Below are positions 1-5,277 of a stretch of DNA of 5,840 bases, in pieces. Position numbers and translations under genes: made by a program. This stretch comes from CADEED01 sp035286365 (lineage in GTDB: Bacteria > Pseudomonadota > Gammaproteobacteria > Steroidobacterales > Steroidobacteraceae), in the NCBI GenBank assembly GCA_035286365.1, contig DATHJZ010000080.1:1-5840 (forward strand), read 5' to 3'. Below the pieces are notes generated by a model. That model did no database searches, had not been told where the DNA came from, and saw nothing but the letters and a program-made list of their open reading frames with translations. The stretch's first letter is position 1; each line of letters begins with the position of its first letter.

Positions 1-92
1 GCGCGGTGTTGTATGCCGTGTCGCTGGCGTCGTATGCCGCGGGCGCATTGTTCGCGTTCGTGTTGCCGTGGTTTGTTAGACCGGGCGGATAG
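1..92 (+). CDS. C-terminal end of an unidentified membrane protein (partial)
   Basis: Only the last 29 complete codons are inside the window (reading frame from base 3, stop TAG at 90-92), so the start and family cannot be determined. The visible peptide begins AVLYAVSLASYAAGALFAF and ends in LPWFVRPGG. It is a long run of Ala, Leu, Val, Phe and Tyr without charge, followed by one Arg near the end, as expected of a last transmembrane helix with a short polar tail. The other two plus frames look less protein-like: one is Arg/Cys-rich and the other is stopped at the TAG within bases 77-79. The gene converges on the small secreted protein gene, with a 10-bp gap. That it is a membrane protein is inferred from composition alone; no function is assigned. 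Confidence 0.5.
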   Translation, partial: AVLYAVSLASYAAGALFAFVLPWFVRPGG

Positions 93-94
93 CT

Positions 95-112
95 GCGCGG
101 GCTTACCCGCGC
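95..112. terminator. Candidate bidirectional stem-loop between convergent genes
   Basis: A perfect 7-bp inverted repeat, GCGCGGG (95-101) and CCCGCGC (106-112), flanks a 4-nt loop (102-105). It lies just after the plus-strand stop at 92 and overlaps the end of the minus-strand gene, whose stop codon (103-105) is in the loop. Its position between converging genes suits a terminator working both ways. It lacks a clear T-run on either side (only TT after it on the plus strand), so it may only be a 3'-end-stabilising hairpin. Confidence 0.4.
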
Positions 113-507
113 TTCAGGTGAATCCTGATGCCCGGCACGGCGGAATCCACCAGCTCGACGATGAAATCCGGTTCGCCCGGACGCGGCTTCAGCAGGACCT
201 GCTGGTTCGCGACGACATCGATGCCGAAGCGCCCCTTGGGCAGCTGCTTCAAGAACGCGTCGCGGATGGCCTGCGCGATGTAGAGCTCGCCGCGACCGTC
301 CGGAACCTTCGCGGTCACCAGGATCGCGTCGCCGTCGTGCGGCGTGAGACGGAACTGCAGCTCGCCGGACTCGGTCGCGCGCGCGCCGCTGATATCGATG
401 CGCCACTTGTTGAAGGGCGCAGGAGCGTCTTCCGCCCCCGCGACGCTCGCGAAGGACATGAGGGCTGCCAAGGCGAAGACGCAGGTTTTGAGGGACTGGG
501 TGTGCAT
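103..507 (-). CDS. Small exported protein of unknown function
   Basis: Encodes 134 aa. Residues 1-25 form a good Sec signal peptide: basic Lys7, hydrophobic core CVFALAALMSF, and an Ala-Gly-Ala cleavage site before Glu26. The predicted mature protein is about 109 aa, has no cysteine, and looks like a mixed alpha/beta domain: strands near residues 34-40, 47-54 and 59-66, an amphipathic helix near 75-90 (YIAQAIRDAFLKQLPKG), then strands at 94-106 and 113-131. This suggests a small periplasmic protein. I do not recognise the family. The ATG at 505-507 is preceded by AGGA with a 5-nt spacer on the minus strand. It lies 92 bp downstream of peptidase copy A on the same strand, so co-transcription is possible but not shown. 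That gap holds a weak inverted repeat (540-545 with 554-559) and no clear promoter. The antisense frame over this stretch is Arg-rich and unlike a protein. Confidence 0.8.
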   Translation of the reverse strand: MHTQSLKTCVFALAALMSFASVAGAEDAPAPFNKWRIDISGARATESGELQFRLTPHDGDAILVTAKVPDGRGELYIAQAIRDAFLKQLPKGRFGIDVVANQQVLLKPRPGEPDFIVELVDSAVPGIRIHLKRG

Positions 508-599
508 GACGGTCCTGGAGGAGTGAAGGCGGGCGCTGAAGGCGCGCCACTATGCGCCTGGAACGGTGGCGGTGTGAGGGAAACGGGCCCTTACCCTAT

Positions 600-2558
600 T
601 TATTTGCCGAGATTCTTCTGCAGGAATTCGAGCATCTCGCTGTAAACCTGGGCGCGATTGTTTTCGTTGAGGATGCCGTGCTCTTCGCCAGCCTCGCTGA
701 TCCAGACTGATTTGTTCCCCGCTTTCTTCAGTGCCGCGCGCATGCGTTTGGCATGTTCGAACGGAGCGCGCCGGTCTTCCTTGCCATGGATCAACATGAC
801 CGCGGCCTTGATCTTGTCCGCGTTGTAAATGGGCGAGCGACTGCGCATGTCTTTCATGTCGGTTCCGACCGCCTCGCGCAGATATCGCAGGCCGCTTTCG
901 CGCGTCTGGATATCGCCCTTTTCGAACAACAGCGGCAGGTCATAGACGCCCGACATGCCGATCGCGCACTTGAACATGTCCGGTTCGCGGTACGCGCCGG
1001 TCAAGGCCGCATACGCTCCATAACTCGCGCCGAAGATGCACAGCCGGTTGGCATCCGCCGTGCCGTTCTCGACCGCCCATTGGACGGCGTCGGTGATGTC
1101 GTCCTGCATCTCGCGGCCCCAGCGGCGGTAGCCCGCGAAAGTGAACTCACGGCCGCGGCCGCCCGAGCCGCGGAAGTTGACCTGCAGCACCGCATAGCCG
1201 CGCGAGGCAAACAATTGCACTTCTCCGTCGAAGTCGTAGCGGTCGAAGCTGCCATGAGGGCCGCCGTGAACCACGACGACCATCGGCAGATTCTTTCCCG
1301 CGCTGCCTCTCGGAATAGTGAGGAAGCCGCGAATCTTCATCCCGTCCCTGACCGAGACCTCAATAGGTTCGGTCGGCGAAAGATCTTCCTCCTTGAGACT
1401 CGGCCGGCCCGGATGCTCCTTCAGGATCTTCAGGTTCTTCACATCGATCAGGAGAAACACCGGCGGCATCTGCGGTGTACTCACCTGCGCCACCGCGAGT
1501 GACATGTCGCGAGTCTCGCTGGTGAACGAAACATTGGCGTTCTTGTAGATAGTTCGCAGCATGTGATGCGCGCGCGCCAGTGGATGGTCCGGATCCGGAT
1601 ACCAGTATCCGGGGTAGTGATCGTCATAGCTGTATAACCAGACGTTCCGGTCGGGGTCCCTGTCTTCCACCCGCGCATCCGACACGGCGCTGTGGAAAAG
1701 CACGCGCTGCTCCCTGGTGAAGGGATTCCAGGCGATGACGGAGGACGTGGATGTCTTCACATCATTGAGAGCGAGGAACTCGCTTGGATTGGTAGATTGG
1801 GCGAAGGGCCTCACGAATGCCTGCGGCAGTTCGCTCGTCGCGACCAATTGCCAGGTCTTGTCATCCGGCTTGTACCAATACACCTCGACCTCTCCGGCGG
1901 CAGTTTCGCCGGTAACGAACAGCGGCTGGTGCTTCGAATTGGTGACGTAGTTGGCGAGCCTGACGGGTGAGCCTGCCAGCCTCGAGAGTCTGCCGTTGCG
2001 GATGTCGAGCCGCTGAAGCGAACTGGAATCCGTCTCGGTGCCATAACTTCTCGTTTGAATGAGGACGGTGTTCGAATTGTCGAGCGGGATGTCGACGATC
2101 TCGGCCCAGGTGTTCGTCGATTCGCGCTGTTTGATGAGATGCCCGACCTGGTCTCTTCCCTTGCCCGCGCGGTAGCCGAACAAAAAATCGAGTTTCGTAC
2201 CATCGACGTCGAACGCCATGATTTCGCCGGTGGGTACTTTGAAGACGCGGTACCCGGGAATCTTCACCGCCGGTTGCAACAGCACGCGGCTATTGCTGCC
2301 CCAGTCGAGTCTGTGGATCTCGAGCAGGTAGCCCATCGACGTTTGCGAAGTGACGGAAAAGTCCGGGTAGCGGACGATGGTCAGCAGCTCGGATTTGTCC
2401 GAGCGTTTCGTGTAGGCAAGATGGTTCCCATCCGGCGAAATTTTCATGGATTCGATTTCGGCGTAGTTGATGTACGCCGATACGGGCGGTATAGCGGACT
2501 CCGCTATGTTCAGCGAAACCGCCGCCAGGACCAGCAGGCAGGGCCGAAGGAATTTCAT
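600..2558 (-). CDS. Secreted S9-family (prolyl oligopeptidase-like) serine peptidase, copy A
   Basis: Encodes 652 aa. Residues 1-22 are a signal peptide (MKFLRPC, hydrophobic core, cleavage probably after Glu-Ser-Ala), so the enzyme should act in the periplasm or outside the cell. Residues about 30-390 look like the S9 beta-propeller, with the typical ISPDG turn at 40-44. Residues about 395-652 are the alpha/beta-hydrolase domain: HGGPHG at 431-436 (oxyanion region), NFRGSGG at 461-467, nucleophile Ser512 in GASYGAY, Asp595 in HGKEDRRAP and His627 in GEEHG. The complete triad argues for an active peptidase or related acyl hydrolase; substrate is unknown. It is a paralog of the peptidase at 3044-5020, with 65 of 82 residues identical over the stretch from EDLSP to GRGREF, and about half over the first 70 residues. 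Two Gly-to-Ala changes in the nucleophile elbow set it apart. The frame stays open to 2648, but the upstream 30 residues are Pro/Ala-rich leader translation. The start at 2558 aligns with copy B's MKF start and has a ribosome site. Confidence 0.93.
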   Translation of the reverse strand: MKFLRPCLLVLAAVSLNIAESAIPPVSAYINYAEIESMKISPDGNHLAYTKRSDKSELLTIVRYPDFSVTSQTSMGYLLEIHRLDWGSNSRVLLQPAVKIPGYRVFKVPTGEIMAFDVDGTKLDFLFGYRAGKGRDQVGHLIKQRESTNTWAEIVDIPLDNSNTVLIQTRSYGTETDSSSLQRLDIRNGRLSRLAGSPVRLANYVTNSKHQPLFVTGETAAGEVEVYWYKPDDKTWQLVATSELPQAFVRPFAQSTNPSEFLALNDVKTSTSSVIAWNPFTREQRVLFHSAVSDARVEDRDPDRNVWLYSYDDHYPGYWYPDPDHPLARAHHMLRTIYKNANVSFTSETRDMSLAVAQVSTPQMPPVFLLIDVKNLKILKEHPGRPSLKEEDLSPTEPIEVSVRDGMKIRGFLTIPRGSAGKNLPMVVVVHGGPHGSFDRYDFDGEVQLFASRGYAVLQVNFRGSGGRGREFTFAGYRRWGREMQDDITDAVQWAVENGTADANRLCIFGASYGAYAALTGAYREPDMFKCAIGMSGVYDLPLLFEKGDIQTRESGLRYLREAVGTDMKDMRSRSPIYNADKIKAAVMLIHGKEDRRAPFEHAKRMRAALKKAGNKSVWISEAGEEHGILNENNRAQVYSEMLEFLQKNLGK

Positions 2559-2597
2559 CTCGGGCGCTCCCAAACTCGAGAGGTCGATTCTGCCAGA
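2559..2597 (-). repeat. Duplicated peptidase leader, copy A side
   Basis: The untranslated leader before copy A matches the leader before copy B. A 13-nt block (TCTGGCAGAATCG on the minus strand, 2585-2597) is identical to 5048-5060. A second block around the ribosome site (TTTGGGAGCGCC) differs from copy B by one base insertion. The blocks sit 26 and 27 nt from their respective start codons. Similarity ends beyond 2597. This shows that the peptidase duplication carried about 40 bp of upstream sequence; a conserved regulatory role for the 13-mer is possible but inferred. Confidence 0.8.
2567..2571 (-). promoter_or_regulatory. Ribosome-binding site of peptidase copy A (decides the start)
   Basis: Minus-strand GGGAG lies 8 nt upstream of the ATG at 2556-2558. 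The same element at the same spacing precedes the paralogous peptidase. It supports this start over the in-frame ATG at 2648, which would place the signal peptide about 30 residues inside the protein. Confidence 0.7.
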
Positions 2598-2634
2598 CGG
2601 CGCGGGAGGTGGCGCAGGGACCGGGCAGGGCGCC

Positions 2635-2651
2635 GGGTCTGACCCCAATTA
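2635..2651. repeat. GGGTCTGACCCCAATTA element, possible dispersed repeat
   Basis: A compact inverted repeat, GGGTC (2635-2639) and GACCC (2641-2645) around a single T, continues into CCAATTA and abuts the stop codon of the DUF2784 gene (2649-2651). From memory, motifs of the type TTGGGGTCAGACCC recur between genes in many gammaproteobacteria and are often found near REP-associated tyrosine transposases. That link is recollection, not shown here: only one copy and no transposase are in the window. It could also act as a short hairpin at the 3' end of the DUF2784 message. Confidence 0.4.
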
Positions 2652-3044
2652 CTTCACAGCGAGGCGCGGATAGCCGCTTTTGTTCCGCCGTCGCTTCGCA
2701 ATCACCAGTCCATATCCAATCAGATTCACCGTGATCAGCACGCCCATGATCAGAAACTGCGTGGTGCGAGTCAGGCCTGCGGGATAGATGATCGGTCCGA
2801 GGTAGTGCGTGATGAAGCCTTCGCCAAAAGTGCTCTGCCCGGCGAGCGCGCGAAAGTGATTCTCGAGCGGTGTGAGCGGGCAGATGTTGCCGCTGGCTTC
2901 GATCCACACGCCCCAGGCGAGCGCGGGGATGTGCAGGAAAATCACCTTCGGCCAGCGCAGCACCAGGAACGATCCCAGCAGCGCGAACGCGATGAAGCCG
3001 AAGTGAATCAACATCACCGCATCGGCAGCGAGGGCGTTTCCCAT
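2649..3044 (-). CDS. DUF2784 family small integral membrane protein
   Basis: Encodes 131 aa. I recognise DUF2784 from its signature: an early LIHFGFIAFALLGSFLVLR helix (about 12-30), WPKV, a second helix ending WGVWIEA (44-50), the block CPLTPLEN (55-62), then F-x-x-H-Y-L and YPAGLTR (77-93) and a last helix (about 95-115). The tail is basic (KRRRNK, 118-122). It is predicted to be an inner-membrane protein with three or four membrane segments; no biochemical function is established for the family to my knowledge. The start MGNALAADAV places the first helix where the family has it. Its ATG overlaps the stop of the upstream peptidase by one base (TAATG), and no good ribosome site lies in front, so translation probably relies on ribosomes finishing the peptidase. 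A role linked to the peptidases is inferred only from this coupling. The stop codon directly adjoins the GGGTCTGACCC element. Confidence 0.92.
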   Translation of the reverse strand: MGNALAADAVMLIHFGFIAFALLGSFLVLRWPKVIFLHIPALAWGVWIEASGNICPLTPLENHFRALAGQSTFGEGFITHYLGPIIYPAGLTRTTQFLIMGVLITVNLIGYGLVIAKRRRNKSGYPRLAVK

Positions 3045-5020
3045 TACTTCGCCGCGGGCGCGGCGCCCGCGGTGCCGATGTTCTTCTCGAAGAACGCCAG
3101 CATCTGTTCATACATCTCTACGCGATGGTCTTCGTTGATAACGCCGTGAGCTTCGCCCGCTTCGCTGAGCCAAAGCGGCGGATTGCCCGCCTTCACGAGC
3201 GCTTCGCGCATGCGCTTGGCGTGTTCGAACGGCACGCGCCGATCGTCCTTGCCGTGGATCAGCATCACCGCGCACTTGATCTTGTCGGCGTTGTAGACCG
3301 GGGAGCGCCGCTGAAGCTCGGCCATGTCCGTCCCGAGCGTGTCTTTGAGGTAGCGCTCGCCGGCATCGTATTCCTGGATGTCACCCCGCGTGAACATCAG
3401 CGGCAGGTCATAGACACCCGCCATCCCGACGGCGCACTTGAACATCTCTGGCTCGCGAAATGCGCCGGTCAGCGCGGCATAGCCGCCGTAGCTCCCGCCG
3501 TAAATACAGATGCGAGCGCGGTCCGCAATGCCGGAAGCGATGGCCCATTTGACGCTGTCGGTGACGTCGTCCTGCATCTCGCGGCCCCAGCGACCGTAGC
3601 CCGAGAACTCGAATTCCCGGCCGCGGCCGCCCGAGCCACGGAAGTTGACCTGGAGGACGGCGTAGCCGCGAGAAGCCAACAGTTGCACTTCGGGATCGAA
3701 ATCGTAGTGGTCGTACGGACCATGCGGACCGCCGTGCACGTAGACGATCATCGGCAAACCCTTCGATGCCGCGCCTTTCGGCGTCGTCAGGTAGCCGCGG
3801 ATCTTTACGCCATCCCGCACTTTCACCTCGAACGGATCGGTGGGTGAGAGGTCTTCGGTCTTGAGATTGGGACGGCCTGGAAGCTTTTGCAGCAGCTTCA
3901 GGTTCTTGACGTCCATTAGATAGAACGTGGGCGGCGTCCGCGGCGCACTGATTTCCGCAACCGCCAGCGACATGTCGTCCGTGAAACTTGTGAACCAGAT
4001 GTTGGCGTCTTTGAAGCTCGCGCGCAGGCCACGATGCGCGCGCGCCAGGGGATGCTCGGGATCCGGATACCAGTACTCGGGATAGTGGTCGACGTAGGTG
4101 TAGACCCAGGGCTTGCCACCGCGGTCTACGCCGTCGACGCGCACATCCGAGGCGTCGCTGTGGAACAGCACGCGCTTTTCGCCGGAGTCCGGATTCCAGA
4201 CGATGACCGATGCCGTTGGAGTAGTCACCGAATCGAGCGCAAGGAATTCATTCGGATTGCTCGTGTCCGCAACCGGATAGATGTGTCCCTGGACCTGCGG
4301 ATTCGATCCGACCAGTTTCCAGGTTCGATCTTCGGGTTTGAACTTGTAAGATTCGACATCGCCTATGTTGGTCTCGCCCGAGACGAACAAGGGTTGGTCC
4401 TTCGAGTCCGCGACGAAATCGGAGAATCTGACCGGCGACCCCGCCAATCGCGCGAGGTTGCCATTGCGCACGTTCATCCGCTGCAGCGAACTGGAATTCG
4501 TCTTCGTGCCGTAGCTGTGCGTCTGGATCAGGACGTTGTTGCCGTCGGGCAGGATTCTAATCACTTCTGCCCAGGCGTCGACGGCCTCTCGCTGCTTGAT
4601 GATGGAACCCGACTGCTCCTTCTGGTTCGCGCGGTAGCCGAACAGCATGTCGACATTCTTGCCGTCGGAGTCGAATCCGACGATCTCGCCGGTGCGCGAT
4701 TTGTACGCCATGTAACCGAGGAAGCGCTGCGCGGGCTCGATCAGCAGGCGAGAGTCGTTGACCCACTGGAAGTCCCAGATATCGACGTGCACGCCGAAGT
4801 TCTTGTGCGCGGAAACGGCCATATCCGGATAACGCAGCACCGAAATCGACTCGAATTCGTCCGAACGCTTCGTGACGGCGAGAAGCTTGCCGCTGGGCGA
4901 GATCTTGAGAGATTCGATCTCAGGGAAGCTGGTGAATACCGACACAGGCCGTGCGGCGCAGACAGCACTGCCCAGCGATACCCCTGCCAGCGTGAAAAGG
5001 CACGAGCGAATGAACTTCAT
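3044..5020 (-). CDS. Secreted S9-family (prolyl oligopeptidase-like) serine peptidase, copy B
   Basis: Encodes 658 aa. The signal peptide covers about residues 1-23 (MKFIRSC, hydrophobic stretch, cleavage near Val-Cys-Ala-Ala). The Cys does not sit in a proper lipobox, so I favour signal peptidase I. Residues about 30-390 form the N-terminal beta-propeller that in S9 enzymes restricts access to the active site (ISPSG at 40-44). Residues about 395-650 form the catalytic alpha/beta-hydrolase domain: HGGPHG 429-434, NFRGSGG 459-465, nucleophile Ser510 in the canonical GGSYGGY, Asp593 in HGKDDRRVP and His625 in GEAHG. An active periplasmic or extracellular peptidase is expected; whether it acts as a dipeptidyl, acylaminoacyl or oligopeptidase cannot be read from sequence. 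The C-terminus carries eight extra residues (TAGAAPAA, 650-657) compared with copy A; they coincide with a DNA hairpin. It is the first gene of the minus-strand block and is coupled to DUF2784. Confidence 0.94.
   Translation of the reverse strand: MKFIRSCLFTLAGVSLGSAVCAARPVSVFTSFPEIESLKISPSGKLLAVTKRSDEFESISVLRYPDMAVSAHKNFGVHVDIWDFQWVNDSRLLIEPAQRFLGYMAYKSRTGEIVGFDSDGKNVDMLFGYRANQKEQSGSIIKQREAVDAWAEVIRILPDGNNVLIQTHSYGTKTNSSSLQRMNVRNGNLARLAGSPVRFSDFVADSKDQPLFVSGETNIGDVESYKFKPEDRTWKLVGSNPQVQGHIYPVADTSNPNEFLALDSVTTPTASVIVWNPDSGEKRVLFHSDASDVRVDGVDRGGKPWVYTYVDHYPEYWYPDPEHPLARAHRGLRASFKDANIWFTSFTDDMSLAVAEISAPRTPPTFYLMDVKNLKLLQKLPGRPNLKTEDLSPTDPFEVKVRDGVKIRGYLTTPKGAASKGLPMIVYVHGGPHGPYDHYDFDPEVQLLASRGYAVLQVNFRGSGGRGREFEFSGYGRWGREMQDDVTDSVKWAIASGIADRARICIYGGSYGGYAALTGAFREPEMFKCAVGMAGVYDLPLMFTRGDIQEYDAGERYLKDTLGTDMAELQRRSPVYNADKIKCAVMLIHGKDDRRVPFEHAKRMREALVKAGNPPLWLSEAGEAHGVINEDHRVEMYEQMLAFFEKNIGTAGAAPAAK
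3052..3072 (-). promoter_or_regulatory. GC hairpin just before the peptidase B / DUF2784 stop-start overlap
   Basis: A perfect 9-bp inverted repeat, CCGCGGGCG and CGCCCGCGG, surrounds a 3-nt loop (3061-3063). It ends 5 nt before the peptidase stop and occupies the place where a ribosome site for DUF2784 would be. All 18 stem bases are G or C. It falls in the codons for the TAGAAPAA tail, so codon composition contributes, but the symmetry is exact. A role in tuning translational coupling is inferred. Confidence 0.4.
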
Positions 5021-5060
5021 TTTTCGGCGCTCCCCAAATTGATCGGCCGATTCTGCCAGA
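5021..5060 (-). repeat. Duplicated peptidase leader, copy B side, with ribosome-binding site
   Basis: This is the counterpart of 2559-2597. The identical 13-mer is at 5048-5060. The ribosome site GGGGAG (5030-5035, minus strand) is 8 nt from the ATG at 5018-5020. It additionally contains a perfect 10-bp palindrome, ATCGGCCGAT (5042-5051), which is not preserved in the copy A leader. Confidence 0.8.
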
Positions 5061-5135
5061 TTGGTGCAACGCAGTCCCCGATCGCATGCGCCCCTGGTAG
5101 TGAGAGAAATGCGGTCGACGCGACACTTAGATAGC

Positions 5136-5163
5136 AGGAGATATCTTCTCCTTCGCGCGAAGG
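5136..5163. promoter_or_regulatory. Overlapping hairpin and 14-bp perfect palindrome (candidate operator or leader structure)
   Basis: CCTTCGCGCGAAGG (5150-5163) is a perfect 14-bp palindrome. It shares three bases with a 6-bp stem, AGGAGA (5136-5141) and TCTCCT (5147-5152), around TATCT. The two stems cannot form together in one RNA. As DNA, the symmetric site is a plausible dimeric regulator operator in the divergent region; as RNA it would lie in the peptidase B leader if transcription starts upstream of it. Neither role is proven. Confidence 0.4.
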
Positions 5164-5232
5164 GTACAAGTTCACAGTTTCCAGGATCGAGGCACTGAGG
5201 TCATGCGGGATTGGACGCTTTATGACTTACAA

Positions 5233-5244
5233 CTGCGGCCGCAG
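5233..5244. promoter_or_regulatory. 12-bp perfect palindrome upstream of the exported-protein gene
   Basis: CTGCGGCCGCAG is a perfect palindrome, 33 bp before the ATG at 5278. This is where a repressor site near a plus-strand promoter could sit. GC-rich DNA yields such palindromes by chance, so the assignment is weak. Confidence 0.25.
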
Positions 5245-5266
5245 GCAGCACCAGAAAGGACTCCAC

Positions 5267-5272
5267 AGGGGA
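5267..5272 (+). promoter_or_regulatory. Ribosome-binding site of the exported-protein gene (decides the start)
   Basis: AGGGGA lies 5 nt before the ATG at 5278. An in-frame ATG at 5203 is open into the gene, but its only GAGG is 2 nt away, and using it would bury the signal peptide behind 25 residues. Confidence 0.7.
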
Positions 5273-5277
5273 CTGCA

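Larger units (their letters stand above)
5061..5277. other. Divergent intergenic region between peptidase B and the exported-protein gene
   Basis: This stretch must hold the promoters for the minus-strand block and for the plus-strand gene at 5278. I cannot place either with confidence. TTGTAC (minus strand, about 5165-5170) could be a -35 but no good -10 follows. TATGAC (5221-5226) could be a plus-strand -10 but lacks a good -35. The visible structure is palindromic: CGCATGCG (5083-5090), a composite at 5136-5163, and CTGCGGCCGCAG (5233-5244). I see no RNA gene or convincing additional ORF. Confidence 0.55.

Noticed and set aside
13..645. Plus-strand open frame of 210 codons across the small exported-protein gene
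   Set aside because: Arg-rich composition, crosses three features including both gene ends, and competes with a minus-strand gene that has a signal peptide and ribosome site.
1150..1165. GC palindromes around CGGCCGCGGCCG in both peptidases
   Set aside because: Explained by the Gly/Arg codons of the conserved GSGGRGREF motif.
1595..1612. Inverted repeat CCGGATAC/GTATCCGG in peptidase A
   Set aside because: It lies in the codons for the conserved YWYPDP stretch, and the matching region of copy B does not keep the symmetry, so it looks coincidental.
2559..2648. N-terminal extension of peptidase A to the ATG at 2648
   Set aside because: The extra 30 residues are Pro/Ala-rich translation of the leader and repeat element, would block the signal peptide, and have no counterpart in copy B.
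2290..3111. Minus-strand open frame of 273 codons overlapping DUF2784 and peptidase A
   Set aside because: It is out of frame with three well-supported features and its product is low-complexity Arg/Ala/Pro sequence.
4034..5134. Long plus-strand open frame (366 codons) antisense to peptidase B
   Set aside because: It mirrors the peptidase codons in GC-rich DNA, is rich in Arg, Val and Asp, has no domain I recognise, and runs through the B start and leader. The same kind of frame occurs opposite copy A (753-1502, 2055-2642), so I treat all as shadows.
5165..5226. Sigma70-type promoter candidates in the divergent region
   Set aside because: No -35/-10 pair with acceptable spacing and matches on either strand; calling one would be guesswork.
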